DNA from: Taudactylus pleione
Lineage: Eukaryota; Chordata; Amphibia; Anura; Myobatrachidae
NCBI GenBank assembly: GCA_031769625.1
Contig: JAUIMM010002349.1
Span: 610,367 to 674,366 of the forward strand
Length of the DNA: 64,000 nucleotides
Direction: 5' to 3'
Made by a program: the position numbers and the translations under genes. Below the pieces are notes generated by a model. It was not told the origin of the DNA and did not search any database. It was given only the letters and a program-made list of their open reading frames with translations. Of this stretch, positions 1-13,675 are shown in pieces; position 1 is the first letter of the stretch; each line of letters begins with the position of its first letter.

Positions 1-640
1 CCAAAATCAACTTCTGTCACTGCAGCAAATCTATTTTAAGTTGTACCAACATTTTTAAGCAGAAGTTGGGGATTTTTGACGAAAAAAAATTTTGACCGAT
101 TTTGTAAGGTTCGGGGCTTACGTAATTTTTCATATGGGTAAATATATTTCTGGTGAGTTGTGTGAAAATTATGTGCCAAAATCAACTTCTGTTACTGCAG
201 CAAATCTTTTTTAATTTGTACCAACATTTTTAAGCAGAATTTGGGGATTTTTGGAAAAAAAAAATTTTGGACAATTTTTAAGGTCCGGGGCTTACGTAAT
301 TATTCATAAGGGTAAATATATTTCTGGTGAGTTCTGTGTGAAAATTAAGCACCAAAATCAACTTCTGTCACTGCAGCAAATATTTTTTAAGTTGTACCAA
401 CATTTTTAAGCAGAATTTGGGGATTTTTGAAAATAAGAAATTTTGGACGATTTTTAAGGTCCGGGGCTTACGTAATTTTTCATAAGGGTAAATATATTTC
501 TGGTCAGTTGTGTGTCAAAATTAAGCACCAAAATCAACTTCTGTCACTGCAGCAAATCTTTTTTAAGTTGTACCAACATTTTTAAGCAGAATTTGGGGAT
601 TTTAAAAAAAAAATTTTTTACCGATTTTTAAGGTCCGGGG
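1..640 (+). repeat. Leading satellite segment, ~3.6 monomers
   Basis: This stretch precedes the first 37-monomer unit. It carries markers rare elsewhere: GACGAAAA in the linker at 78, TTTTGTAAGGTTCGG near 101, a recombinant tail GTTCTGTGTGAAAATT near 332, and a shortened GGGATTTTAAAAAAAA near 597. The GACG marker recurs at 59,063, which ties this edge to the far end of the window. Confidence 0.8.
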
Positions 641-1751
641 CTTACGTAATTATTCATAAGGGTAAATATATTTCTGGTAAGTTCTGTGTCAAAATTAAGC
701 ACCAAAATCAACTTCTGTCACTGCAGCAAATATTTTTTAAGTTGTACCAACATTTTTAAGCAGAATTTGGGGATTTTTGAAAAAAAAAAATTTTGGCCTA
801 TTTTTAAGGTCCAGGGCTTACGTAATTTTTCATACTGGTAAATATATTTCTGGTGAGTTGTGTGAAAATTACGCACCAAAATCAACTTCTGTCACAGCAG
901 CAAATCTTTTTTAATTTGTACCAACATTTTTAAGCAGAATTTGGGGATTTTTGAAAATAAAAATTTTGCCCGATGTTTAAGGTCCGGGGCTTACGTAATT
1001 TTTCATATGGGTAAATATATTTCTGGTGAGTTCTGTGTCAAAATTATGCACCAAAATCAACTTCTGCCACTGCAGGAAATCTTTTTTAAGTTGTACCAAC
1101 ATTTTTAAGCAGAATTTGGGGATTTTTGAAAATAAAAATTTTGGCCGATGTTTAAGGTCCGGGGCTTACGTAATTTTTCATATGGGTAAATATATTTCTG
1201 GTGAGTTCTGTGTCAAAATTATGCACCAAAATCAACTTCTGCCACTGCAGCAAATCTTTTTTAAGTTTTACCAACATTTTTAAGCAGAATTTGGGGATTT
1301 TTGAAATTAAAAAATTTTGGCTGATGTTTAAGGTCCGGGGCTTACGTAATTTTTCATAAGGGTAAATATATTTCTGGTGAGTTCTGTGTCAAAATTAAGC
1401 ACCAAAATCAACTTCTGTCACTGCAGCAAATCTTTTTTAAGTTGTACCAACATTTTTAAGCAGAATTTGGGGATTTTTGAAAATAAAAAATTTTAGATAA
1501 TTTTTAAGGTCCGGGGCTTACGTAATTTTTCATACTAGTAAATATATTTCTGGTGAGTTGTGTGAACATTAAGCACCAAAATCAACTTCTGTCACTGCAG
1601 CAAATCTTTTTTAATTTGTACCAACATTTTTAAGCAGAATTTGGGGATTTTTGAAAATAAAAAATTGTGGCCGATGTTTAAGGTCCGGGGCTTACGTAAT
1701 TTTTCGTACAGGTAAATATATTTCTGGTGAGTTCTGTGTCAAAATTAAGCA

Positions 1752-1927
1752 CCAAAATCAACTTCTGTCACTGCAGCAAATCTTTTTTACGTTGTACCAA
1801 CATTTTTAAGCAGAATTTGGGGATTTTTGAAAATAAAAAATTTTGGACGATGTTTAAGGTCCGGGGCTTACATAATTTTTCATAAGGGTAAATATATTTC
1901 TGGTGAGTTCTGTGTCAAAATTAAGCA
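1752..1927 (+). repeat. Exemplar satellite monomer, 176-bp type (C-tail)
   Basis: This monomer ends in GTTCTGTGTCAAAATT, where the 174-bp type has GTTGTGTGAAAATT, and this accounts for the 2-bp length difference. Both tail types are abundant and interspersed throughout the array. Linker length changes of about one base give intermediate monomers of 175 bp, for example 1051-1225. Confidence 0.93.
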
Positions 1928-4424
1928 CCAAAATCAACTTCTGTCACTGCAGCAAATCTTTTTTAATTTGTACCAACATTTTTAAGCAGAATTTGGGGAT
2001 TTTTGGAAAAAATAAATTTTGGCCGATGTTTAAGGTCCGGGGCTTACGTAATATTTCATATGGGTAAATATATTTCTGGTGAGTTCTGTGTCAAAATTAT
2101 GCACCAAAATCAACTTCTGCAACTGCAGGAAATCATTTTTAAGTTGTACCAACATTTTTAAGCAGAATTTGGGGATTTTTGAAAAAAAAAAATTTTGGCC
2201 TATTTTTAAGGTCCGGGGCTTACGTAATTTTTCATACGGGTAAATATATTTCTGGTGAGTTGTGTGAAAATTAAGCACCAAAATCAACTTCTGTCACTGC
2301 AGCAAATCTTTTTTAAGTTGTACCAACATTTTTAAGCAGAATTTGGGGATTTTTGAAGAAAAAAAAAACCCGATTTTTAAGGTCCGGGGCTTACGTAATT
2401 TTTCATATGGGTAAATATATTTCTGGTGAGTTCTGTGTCAAAATTATGCACTAAAATCAACTTCTGCCACTGCAGGAAATCTTTTTTAAGTTGTACCAAC
2501 ATTTTTAAGCAGAATTTGGGGATTTTTGAAAATAAAAAATTTTGGCCGATGTTTAAGGTCCGGGGCTTACGTAATTTTTCATAAGGGTAAATATATTTCT
2601 GGTGAGTTGTGTGAAAATTAAGCACCAAAATCAACTTCTGTCACTGCAGCAAATCTATTTTAAGTTGTACCAACATTTTTAAGCAGAAGTTGGGGATTTT
2701 TGAAGAAAAAAAAATTTTGGCCGATTTTTAAGGTCCGAGGCTTACGTAATTTTTCATATCGGTAAATATATTTCTGGTGAGTTGTGTGAAAATTAAGCAC
2801 CAAAATCAACTTCTGTCACTGCAGCAAATCTTTTTTAAGTTGTACCAACATTTTTAAGCAGAATTTGGGGATTTTTGGAAAAAAAAAATTTTGGACAATT
2901 TTTAAGGTCCGGGGCTCACGTAATTTTTCATAAGGGTAAATATATTTCTGGTGAGTTCTGTGTCAAAATTAAGCACCAAAATCAACTTCTGTCACTGCAG
3001 CAAATATTTTTTAAGTTGTACCAACATTTTTAAGCAGAATTTGGGGATTTTTGAAAATAAAATATTTTGGACGATTTTTAAGGTCCGGGGCTTACGTAAT
3101 TTTTCATAAGGGTAAATATATTTCTGGTGAGTTCTGTGTCAAAATTAAGCACCAAAATCAACTTCTGCCACTGCAGGAAATCTTTTTTAAGTTGTACCAA
3201 CATTTTTCAGCAGAATTTGGGGAATTTTGAAGAAAAAAAATTTTGCCCGATGTTTAAGGTCCGGGGCTTACGTAATTTTTCATATGGGTAAATATATTTC
3301 TGGTGAGTTGTGTGAAAATTAAGCACCAAAATCAACTTCTCTCACTGCAGCAAATCTTTTTTAAGTTGTACCAACATTTTTAAGCAGAATTTGGGGATTT
3401 TTGAAGAAAAAAAAATTTTGGACAATTTTTAAGGTCCGGGGCTTACGTAATTTTTCATACGGGTAAATATATTTCTGGTGAGTTGTGTGAAAATTAAGCA
3501 CCAAAATCAACTTCTGTCACTGCAGCAAATCTATTTTAATTTGTACCAACATTTTTAAGCAGAATTTGGGGATTTTTGAAAATAAAAATTTTGCCCGATG
3601 TTTAAGGTCCGGGGCTTACGTAATTTTTCATAAGGGTAAATATATTTCTGGTGAGTTCTGTGTCAAAATTATGCACCAAAATCAACTTCTGCCACTGCAG
3701 GAAATCTTTTTTAAGTTGTACCAACATTTTTAAGCAGAATTTGGGGATTTTTGAAAATAAAAATTTTGGCCGATGTTTAAGGTCCGGGGCTTACGTAATT
3801 TTTCATATGGGTAAATATATTTCTAGTGAGTTCTGTGTCAAAATTAAGCACCAAAATCAACTTCTGTCACTGCAGCAAATCTTTTTTAAGTTGTACCAAC
3901 ATTTTTAAGCAGAATTTGGGGATTTTTGAAAATAAAAAATTTTAGACAATTTTTAAGGTCCGCGGCTTACGTAATTTTTCATACTAGTAAATATATTTCT
4001 GGTGAGTTGTGTGAACATTAAGCACAAAAATCAACTTCTGTCACTGCAGCAAATCTTTTTTAAGTTGTACCAACATTTTTAAGCAGAATTTGGGGATTTT
4101 TGAAAATAAAAAATTGTGGCCGATGTTTAAGGTCCGGGGCTTATGTAATTTTTCATACAGGTAAATATATTTCTGGTGAGTTCTGTGTCAAAATTATGCA
4201 CCAAAATCAACTTCTGTCACTGCAGCAAATCTTTTTTACGTTGTACCAACATTTTTAAGCAGAATTTGGGGATTTTTGAAAATAAAAAATTTTGGACGAT
4301 GTTTAAGGTCCGGGGCTTACATAATTTTTCATAAGGGTAAATATATTTCTGGTGAGTTCTGTGTCAAAATTAAGCACCAAAATCAACTTCTGTCACTGCA
4401 GCAAATCTTTTTTAATTTGTGCCA

Positions 4425-6530
4425 ACATTTTTAAGCAGAATTTGGGGATTTTTGGAAAAAATAAATTTTGGCCGATGTTTAAGGTCCGGGGCTTACGTAA
4501 TTTTTCATATGGGTAAATATATTTCTGGTGAGTTCTGTGTCAAAATTATGCACTAAAATCAACTTCTGCCACTGCAGGAAATCTTTTTTAAGTTGTACCA
4601 ACATTTTTAAGCAGAATTTGGGGATTTTTGAAAATAAAAAATTTTGGCTGATTTTTAAGGTCCGGGGCTTACGTAATTTTTCATAAGGGTAAATATATTT
4701 CTGGTGAGTTGTGTGAAAATTAAGCACCAAAATCAACTTCAGTCACTGCAGCAAATCTATTTTAAGTTGTACCAACATTTTTTAGCAGAAGTTGGGGATT
4801 TTTGAAGAAAAAAAAATTTTGGCCGATTTTTAACGACCGAGGCTTACGTAATTTTTCATATCGGTAAATATATTTCTGGTGAGTTGTGTGAAAATTAAGC
4901 ACCAAAATCAACTTCTGTCACTGCAGCAAATCTTTTTTAAGTTGTACCAACATTTTTAAGCAGAATTTGGGGATTTTTGGAAAAAAAAAATTTTGGACAA
5001 TTTTTAAGGTCCGGGGCTCACGTAATTTTTCATAAGGGTAAATATATTTCTGGTGAGTTCTGTGTCAAAATTAAGCACCAAAATCAACTTCTGTCACTGC
5101 AGCAAATATTTTTTAAGTTGTACCAACATTTTTAAGCAGAATTTGGGGATTTTTGAAAATAAAATATTTTGGACGATTTTTAAGGTCCGGGGCTTACGTA
5201 ATTTTTCATAAGGGTAAATATATTTCTGGTGAGTTCTGTGTCAAAATTAAGCACCAAAATCAACTTCTGTCACTGCAGCAAATCTTTTTTAAGTTGTACC
5301 AACATTTTTAAGCAGAATTTGGGGATTTTTGAAAATAAAAAATTTTGGACGATTTTTAAGGTCCGGGGCTTACGTAATTTTTCATACGGGTAAATATATT
5401 TCTGGTGAGTTGTGTGAAAATTAAGCACCAAAATCAACTTCTGTCACTGCAGCAAATCTTTTTTAAGTTGTACCAACATATTTAAGCAGAATTTGGGGAT
5501 TTTTGGAAAAAATAAATTTTGGCCGATGTTTAAGGTCCGGGGCTTACGTAATTTTTCATATGGGTAAATATATTTCTGGTGAGTTCTGTGTCAAAATTAT
5601 GCACTAAAATCAACTTCTGCCACTGCAGGAAATCTTTTTTAAGTTGTACCAACATTTTTAAGCAGAATTTGGGGATTTTTGAAAATAAAAAATTTTGGCT
5701 GATTTTTAAGGTCCGGGGCTTACGTAATTTTTCATAAGGGTAAATATATTTCTGGTGAGTTGTGTGAAAATTAAGCACCAAAATCAACTTCTGTCACTGC
5801 AGCAAATCTATTTTAAGTTGTATCAACATTTTTTAGCAGAAGTTGGGGATTTTTGAAGAAAAAAAAATTTTGGCCGATTTTTAAGGACCGAGGCTTACGT
5901 AATTTTTCATATCGGTAAATATATTTCTGGTGAGTTGTGTGAAAATTAAGCACCAAAATCAACTTCTGTCACTGCAGCAAATCTTTTTTAAGTTGTACCA
6001 ACATTTTTAAGCAGAATTTGGGGATTTTTGGAAAAAAAAAATTTTGGACAATTTTTAAGGTCCGGGGCTCACGTAATTTTTCATAAGGGTAAATATATTT
6101 CTGGTGAGTTCTGTGTCAAAATTAAGCACCAAAATCAACTTCTGTCACTGCTGCAAATATTTTTTAAGTTGTACCAACATTTTTAAGCAGAATTTGGGGA
6201 TTTTTGAAAATAAAATATTTTGGACGATTTTTAAGGTCCGGGGCTTACGTAATTTTTCATAAGGGTAAATATATTTCTGGTGAGTTCTGTGTCAAAATTA
6301 AGCACCAAAATCAACTTCTGTCACTGCAGCAAATCTTTTTTAAGTTGTACCAACATTTTTAAGCAGAATTTGGGGATTTTTGAAAATAAAAAATTTTGGA
6401 CGATTTTTAAGGTCCGGGGCTTACGTAATTTTTCATACGGGTAAATATATTTCTGGTGAGTTGTGTGAAAATTAAGCACCAAAATCAACTTCTGTCACTG
6501 CAGCAAATCTTTTTTAAGTTGTACCAACAT
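4425..6530 (+). repeat. Nested 6-monomer tandem duplication (2 x 1,051 bp)
   Basis: Within the 37-monomer unit, a six-monomer block is repeated in tandem. The rare GACCGAGG marker lies at 4,835 and 5,886, and monomers carrying ATGCACTAAAATC recur at the same spacing. The 5' junction is near 4,425/5,475 and homology ends near 5,490/6,541, where linker type changes. The second unit carries AACATATTTAAG near 5,476. Confidence 0.82.
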
Positions 6531-7117
6531 TTTTAAGCAGAATTTGGGGATTTTTGAAGAAAAAAAAATTTGCCAGATTTTTAAGGTCCGGGCTTACGTA
6601 ATTTTTCATATGGGTAAATATATTTCTGGTGAGTTCTGTGTCAAAATTATGTACCAAAATCAACTTCTGCCACTGCAGGAAATCTTTTTTAAGTTGTACC
6701 AACATTTTTAAGCAGAATTTGGGGAATTTTGAAGAAAAAAAATTTTGGCCGATGTTTAAGGTCCGGGGCTTACGTAATTTTTCATATGGGTAAATATATT
6801 TCTGGTGAGTTGTGTGAAAATTAAGCACCAAAATCAACTTCTCTCACTGCAGCAAATCTTTTTTAAGTTGTACCAACATTTTTAAGCAGAATTTGGGGAT
6901 TTTTAAAGAAAAAAAAATTTTGGCCGATGTTTAAGGGCGGGGCTTACGTAATTTTTCATATGGGTAAATATATTTCTGGTGAGTTCTGTGTCAAAATTAA
7001 GCACCAAAATCAACTTCTGTCACTGCAGCAAATCTTTTTTACGTTGTACCAGCATTTTTAAGCAGAATTTGGGGATTTTTGAAAATAAAAAATTTTGGCC
7101 GATTTTTAAGGTTCGGG

Positions 7118-10100
7118 GCTTACGTAATTATTCATAAGGGTAAATATATTTCTGGTAAGTTCTGTGTCAAAATTAAGCACCAAAATCAACTTCTGTCACT
7201 GCAGCAAATATTTTTTAAGTTGTACCAACATTTTTAAGCAGAATTTGGGGATTTTTGAAAAAAAAAAATTTTGGCCTATTTTTAAGGTCCAGGGCTTACG
7301 TAATTTTTCATACTGGTAAATATATTTCTGGTGAGTTGTGTGAAAATTACGCACCAAAATCAACTTCTGTCACAGCAGCAAATCTTTTTTAATTTGTACC
7401 AACATTTTTAAGCAGAATTTGGGGATTTTTGAAAATAAAAATTTTGCCCGATGTTTAAGGTCCGGGGCTTACGTAATTTTTCATATGGGTAAATATATTT
7501 CTGGTGAGTTCTGTGTCAAAATTATGCACCAAAATCAACTTCTGCCACTGCAGGAAATCTTTTTTAAGTTGTACCAACATTTTTAAGCAGAATTTGGGGA
7601 TTTTTGAAAATAAAAATTTTGGCCGATGTTTAAGGTCCGGGGCTTACGTAATTTTTCATATGGGTAAATATATTTCTGGTGAGTTCTGTGTCAAAATTAT
7701 GCACCAAAATCAACTTCTGCCACTGCAGCAAATCTTTTTTAAGTTTTACCAACATTTTTAAGCAGAATTTGGGGATTTTTGAAATTAAAAAATTTTGGCT
7801 GATGTTTAAGGTCCGGGGCTTACGTAATTTTTCATAAGGGTAAATATATTTCTGGTGAGTTCTGTGTCAAAATTAAGCACCAAAATCAACTTCTGTCACT
7901 GCAGCAAATCTTTTTTAAGTTGTACCAACATTTTTAAGCAGAATTTGGGGATTTTTGAAAATAAAAAATTTTAGATAATTTTTAAGGTCCGGGGCTTACG
8001 TAATTTTTCATACTAGTAAATATATTTCTGGTGAGTTGTGTGAACATTAAGCACCAAAATCAACTTCTGTCACTGCAGCAAATCTTTTTTAATTTGTACC
8101 AACATTTTTAAGCAGAATTTGGGGATTTTTGAAAATAAAAAATTGTGGCCGATGTTTAAGGTCCGGGGCTTACGTAATTTTTCGTACAGGTAAATATATT
8201 TCTGGTGAGTTCTGTGTCAAAATTAAGCACCAAAATCAACTTCTGTCACTGCAGCAAATCTTTTTTACGTTGTACCAACATTTTTAAGCAGAATTTGGGG
8301 ATTTTTGAAAATAAAAAATTTTGGACGATGTTTAAGGTCCGGGGCTTACATAATTTTTCATAAGGGTAAATATATTTCTGGTGAGTTCTGTGTCAAAATT
8401 AAGCACCAAAATCAACTTCTGTCACTGCAGCAAATCTTTTTTAATTTGTACCAACATTTTTAAGCAGAATTTGGGGATTTTTGGAAAAAATAAATTTTGG
8501 CCGATGTTTAAGGTCCGGGGCTTACGTAATATTTCATATGGGTAAATATATTTCTGGTGAGTTCTGTGTCAAAATTATGCACCAAAATCAACTTCTGCAA
8601 CTGCAGGAAATCATTTTTAAGTTGTACCAACATTTTTAAGCAGAATTTGGGGATTTTTGAAAAAAAAAAATTTTGGCCTATTTTTAAGGTCCAGGGCTTA
8701 CGTAATTTTTCATACGGGTAAATATATTTCTGGTGAGTTGTGTGAAAATTAAGCACCAAAATCAACTTCTGTCACTGCAGCAAATCTTTTTTAAGTTGTA
8801 CCAACATTTTTAAGCAGAATTTGGGGATTTTTGAAGAAAAAAAAAACCCGATTTTTAAGGTCCGGGGCTTACGTAATTTTTCATATGGGTAAATATATTT
8901 CTGGTGAGTTCTGTGTCAAAATTATGCACTAAAATCAACTTCTGCCACTGCAGGAAATCTTTTTTAAGTTGTACCAACATTTTTAAGCAGAATTTGGGGA
9001 TTTTTGAAAATAAAAAATTTTGGCCGATGTTTAAGGTCCGGGGCTTACGTAATTTTTCATAAGGGTAAATATATTTCTGGTGAGTTGTGTGAAAATTAAG
9101 CACCAAAATCAACTTCTGTCACTGCAGCAAATCTATTTTAAGTTGTACCAACATTTTTAAGCAGAAGTTGGGGATTTTTGAAGAAAAAAAAATTTTGGCC
9201 GATTTTTAAGGTCCGAGGCTTACGTAATTTTTCATATCGGTAAATATATTTCTGGTGAGTTGTGTGAAAATTAAGCACCAAAATCAACTTCTGTCACTGC
9301 AGCAAATCTTTTTTAAGTTGTACCAACATTTTTAAGCAGAATTTGGGGATTTTTGGAAAAAAAAAATTTTGGACAATTTTTAAGGTCCGGGGCTCACGTA
9401 ATTTTTCATAAGGGTAAATATATTTCTGGTGAGTTCTGTGTCAAAATTAAGCACCAAAATCAACTTCTGTCACTGCAGCAAATATTTTTTAAGTTGTACC
9501 AACATTTTTAAGCAGAATTTGGGGATTTTTGAAAATAAAATATTTTGGACGATTTTTAAGGTCCGGGGCTTACGTAATTTTTCATAAGGGTAAATATATT
9601 TCTGGTGAGTTCTGTGTCAAAATTAAGCACCAAAATCAACTTCTGCCACTGCAGGAAATCTTTTTTAAGTTGTACCAACATTTTTAAGCAGAATTTGGGG
9701 AATTTTGAAGAAAAAAAATTTTGCCCGATGTTTAAGGTCCGGGGCTTACGTAATTTTTCATATGGGTAAATATATTTCTGGTGAGTTGTGTGAAAATTAA
9801 GCACCAAAATCAACTTCTCTCACTGCAGCAAATCTTTTTTAAGTTGTACCAACATTTTTAAGCAGAATTTGGGGATTTTTGAAGAAAAAAAAATTTTGGA
9901 CAATTTTTAAGGTCCGGGGCTTACGTAATTTTTCATACGGGTAAATATATTTCTGGTGAGTTGTGTGAAAATTAAGCACCAAAATCAACTTCTGTCACTG
10001 CAGCAAATCTATTTTAATTTGTACCAACATTTTTAAGCAGAATTTGGGGATTTTTGAAAATAAAAATTTTGCCCGATGTTTAAGGTCCGGGGCTTACGTA

Positions 10101-13100
10101 ATTTTTCATATGGGTAAATATATTTCTGGTGAGTTCTGTGTCAAAATTATGCACCAAAATCAACTTCTGCCACTGCAGGAAATCTTTTTTAAGTTGTACC
10201 AACATTTTTAAGCAGAATTTGGGGATTTTTGAAAATAAAAATTTTGGCCGATGTTTAAGGTCCGGGGCTTACGTAATTTTTCATATGGGTAAATATATTT
10301 CTAGTGAGTTCTGTGTCAAAATTAAGCACCAAAATCAACTTCTGTCACTGCAGCAAATCTTTTTTAAGTTGTACCAACATTTTTAAGCAGAATTTGGGGA
10401 TTTTTGAAAATAAAAAATTTTAGACAATTTTTAAGGTCCGCGGCTTACGTAATTTTTCATACTAGTAAATATATTTCTGGTGAGTTGTGTGAACATTAAG
10501 CACAAAAATCAACTTCTGTCACTGCAGCAAATCTTTTTTAAGTTGTACCAACATTTTTAAGCAGAATTTGGGGATTTTTGAAAATAAAAAATTGTGGCCG
10601 ATGTTTAAGGTCCGGGGCTTATGTAATTTTTCATACAGGTAAATATATTTCTGGTGAGTTCTGTGTCAAAATTATGCACCAAAATCAACTTCTGTCACTG
10701 CAGCAAATCTTTTTTACGTTGTACCAACATTTTTAAGCAGAATTTGGGGATTTTTGAAAATAAAAAATTTTGGACGATGTTTAAGGTCCGGGGCTTACAT
10801 AATTTTTCATAAGGGTAAATATATTTCTGGTGAGTTCTGTGTCAAAATTAAGCACCAAAATCAACTTCTGTCACTGCAGCAAATCTTTTTTAATTTGTAC
10901 CAACATTTTTAAGCAGAATTTGGGGATTTTTGGAAAAAATAAATTTTGGCCGATGTTTAAGGTCCGGGGCTTACGTAATTTTTCATATGGGTAAATATAT
11001 TTCTGGTGAGTTCTGTGTCAAAATTATGCACTAAAATCAACTTCTGCCACTGCAGGAAATCTTTTTTAAGTTGTACCAACATTTTTAAGCAGAATTTGGG
11101 GATTTTTGAAAATAAAAAATTTTGGCTGATTTTTAAGGTCCGGGGCTTACGTAATTTTTCATAAGGGTAAATATATTTCTGGTGAGTTGTGTGAAAATTA
11201 AGCACCAAAATCAACTTCAGTCACTGCAGCAAATCTATTTTAAGTTGTACCAACATTTTTTAGCAGAAGTTGGGGATTTTTGAAGAAAAAAAAATTTTGG
11301 CCGATTTTTAAGGACCGAGGCTTACGTAATTTTTCATATCGGTAAATATATTTCTGGTGAGTTGTGTGAAAATTAAGCACCAAAATCAACTTCTGTCACT
11401 GCAGCAAATCTTTTTTAAGTTGTACCAACATTTTTAAGCAGAATTTGGGGATTTTTGGAAAAAAAAAATTTTGGACAATTTTTAAGGTCCGGGGCTCACG
11501 TAATTTTTCATAAGGGTAAATATATTTCTGGTGAGTTCTGTGTCAAAATTAAGCACCAAAATCAACTTCTGTCACTGCAGCAAATATTTTTTAAGTTGTA
11601 CCAACATTTTTAAGCAGAATTTGGGGATTTTTGAAAATAAAATATTTTGGACGATTTTTAAGGTCCGGGGCTTACGTAATTTTTCATAAGGGTAAATATA
11701 TTTCTGGTGAGTTCTGTGTCAAAATTAAGCACCAAAATCAACTTCTGTCACTGCAGCAAATCTTTTTTAAGTTGTACCAACATTTTTAAGCAGAATTTGG
11801 GGATTTTTGAAAATAAAAAATTTTGGACGATTTTTATGGTCCGGGGCTTACGTAATTTTTCATACGGGTAAATATATTTCTGGTGAGTTGTGTGAAAATT
11901 AAGCACCAAAATCAACTTCTGTCACTGCAGCAAATCTTTTTTAAGTTGTACCAACATATTTAAGCAGAATTTGGGGATTTTTGGAAAAAATAAATTTTGG
12001 CCGATGTTTAAGGTCCGGGGCTTACGTAATTTTTCATATGGGTAAATATATTTCTGGTGAGTTCTGTGTCAAAATTATGCACTAAAATCAACTTCTGCCA
12101 CTGCAGGAAATCTTTTTTAAGTTGTACCAACATTTTTAAGCAGAATTTGGGGATTTTTGAAAATAAAAAATTTTGGCTGATTTTTAAGGTCCGGGGCTTA
12201 CGTAATTTTTCATAAGGGTAAATATATTTCTGGTGAGTTGTGTGAAAATTAAGCACCAAAATCAACTTCTGTCACTGCAGCAAATCTATTTTAAGTTGTA
12301 TCAACATTTTTTAGCAGAAGTTGGGGATTTTTGAAGAAAAAAAAATTTTGGCCGATTTTTAAGGACCGAGGCTTACGTAATTTTTCATATCGGTAAATAT
12401 ATTTCTGGTGAGTTGTGTGAAAATTAAGCACCAAAATCAACTTCTGTCACTGCAGCAAATCTTTTTTAAGTTGTACCAACATTTTTAAGCAGAATTTGGG
12501 GATTTTTGGAAAAAAAAAATTTTGGACAATTTTTAAGGTCCGGGGCTCACGTAATTTTTCATAAGGGTAAATATATTTCTGGTGAGTTCTGTGTCAAAAT
12601 TAAGCACCAAAATCAACTTCTGTCACTGCAGCAAATATTTTTTAAGTTGTACCAACATTTTTAAGCAGAATTTGGGGATTTTTGAAAATAAAATATTTTG
12701 GACGATTTTTAAGGTCCGGGGCTTACGTAATTTTTCATAAGGGTAAATATATTTCTGGTGAGTTCTGTGTCAAAATTAAGCACCAAAATCAACTTCTGTC
12801 ACTGCAGCAAATCTTTTTTAAGTTGTACCAACATTTTTAAGCAGAATTTGGGGATTTTTGAAAATAAAAAATTTTGGACGATTTTTAAGGTCCGGGGCTT
12901 ACGTAATTTTTCATACGGGTAAATATATTTCTGGTGAGTTGTGTGAAAATTAAGCACCAAAATCAACTTCTGTCACTGCAGCAAATCTTTTTTAAGTTGT
13001 ACCAACATTTTTAAGCAGAATTTGGGGATTTTTGAAGAAAAAAAAATTTGCCAGATTTTTAAGGTCCGGGGCTTACGTAATTTTTCATATGGGTAAATAT

Positions 13101-13597
13101 ATTTCTGGTGAGTTCTGTGTCAAAATTATGTACCAAAATCAACTTCTGCCACTGCAGGAAATCTTTTTTAAGTTGTACCAACATTTTTAAGCAGAATTTG
13201 GGGAATTTTGAAGAAAAAAAATTTTGGCCGATGTTTAAGGTCCGGGGCTTACGTAATTTTTCATATGGGTAAATATATTTCTGGTGAGTTGTGTGAAAAT
13301 TAAGCACCAAAATCAACTTCTCTCACTGCAGCAAATCTTTTTTAAGTTGTACCAACATTTTTAAGCAGAATTTGGGGATTTTTAAAGAAAAAAAAATTTT
13401 GGCCGATGTTTAAGGGCGGGGCTTACGTAATTTTTCATATGGGTAAATATATTTCTGGTGAGTTCTGTGTCAAAATTAAGCACCAAAATCAACTTCTGTC
13501 ACTGCAGCAAATCTTTTTTACGTTGTACCAGCATTTTTAAGCAGAATTTGGGGATTTTTGAAAATAAAAAATTTTGGCCGATTTTTAAGGTTCGGGG
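7118..13597 (+). repeat. 37-monomer higher-order unit, copy 2 (6,479 bp)
   Basis: This is an immediate tandem copy of 640-7,118. The right edge is clear. Upstream of TTCGGGGCTTACGTAAT the sequence matches 7,060-7,118. Downstream, copy 2 continues into CATATGGG where copy 1 continues into CATAAGGG. The copy is one base longer because copy 1 lacks one G in GGTCCGGGG near 6,588. Direct adjacency and very high identity point to recent unequal exchange or amplification of a 6.5-kb unit. Confidence 0.9.
10903..13008 (+). repeat. Nested 6-monomer duplication in the second 37-mer copy
   Basis: This is the same 1,051-bp duplication as at 4,425-6,530, carried inside copy 2. GACCGAGG lies at 11,313 and 12,364. 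Its presence in both copies shows that the 6-monomer event came before the 37-monomer event. Confidence 0.82.
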
Positions 13598-13675
13598 CTT
13601 ACGTAATTTTTCATATGGGTAAATATATTTCTGGTGAGTTGTGTGAAAATTATGCACCAAAATCAACTTCTGTCA

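Larger units (their letters stand above)
640..7118 (+). repeat. 37-monomer higher-order unit, copy 1 (6,478 bp)
   Basis: Diagnostic monomers in this block recur 6,478 bp downstream in the same order, for example GAAATTAAAA at 1,303 and ~7,781, and TAAGGGCGGGG at 6,932 and 13,411. The left edge is set where similarity starts, just after CTTACGTAATT near 640/7,118. I noted about nine differences from copy 2. These include G/A near 2,215, A/T near 3,631, C/A near 3,208, G/A near 4,421, C/G near 4,834, T/A near 6,151 (which destroys CTGCAG), A/T near 5,358 (in copy 2) and loss of one G near 6,588. That implies roughly 99.8% identity. Confidence 0.9.

Noticed and set aside
601..625. Long A/T runs (also near 30,885, 51,880 and 63,621) as terminators or poly(A) tails of retrocopies.
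   Set aside because: They sit at the same place in the monomer as every other linker and differ only in A-run length.
1026..1283. Recurring + strand reading frames of 82-91 codons, beginning at GTG and spanning about 1.5 monomers (for example also 7,504-7,761 and 63,708-63,956).
   Set aside because: They are the satellite read in one frame. Monomer lengths of mostly 174-176 bp shift the frame between monomers, so the same DNA is read in different frames and each frame soon meets a stop. There is no ribosome-binding or promoter context, and similar frames lie on the other strand.
2030..2287. Recurring - strand reading frames of 70-114 codons (for example also 6,514-6,837 and 53,390-53,734).
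   Set aside because: These overlap the + strand frames and come from the same repeat. The longer ones arise only where a one-base linker change removes a stop. Low-complexity, Lys/Phe/Leu-rich translations match no protein family I know.
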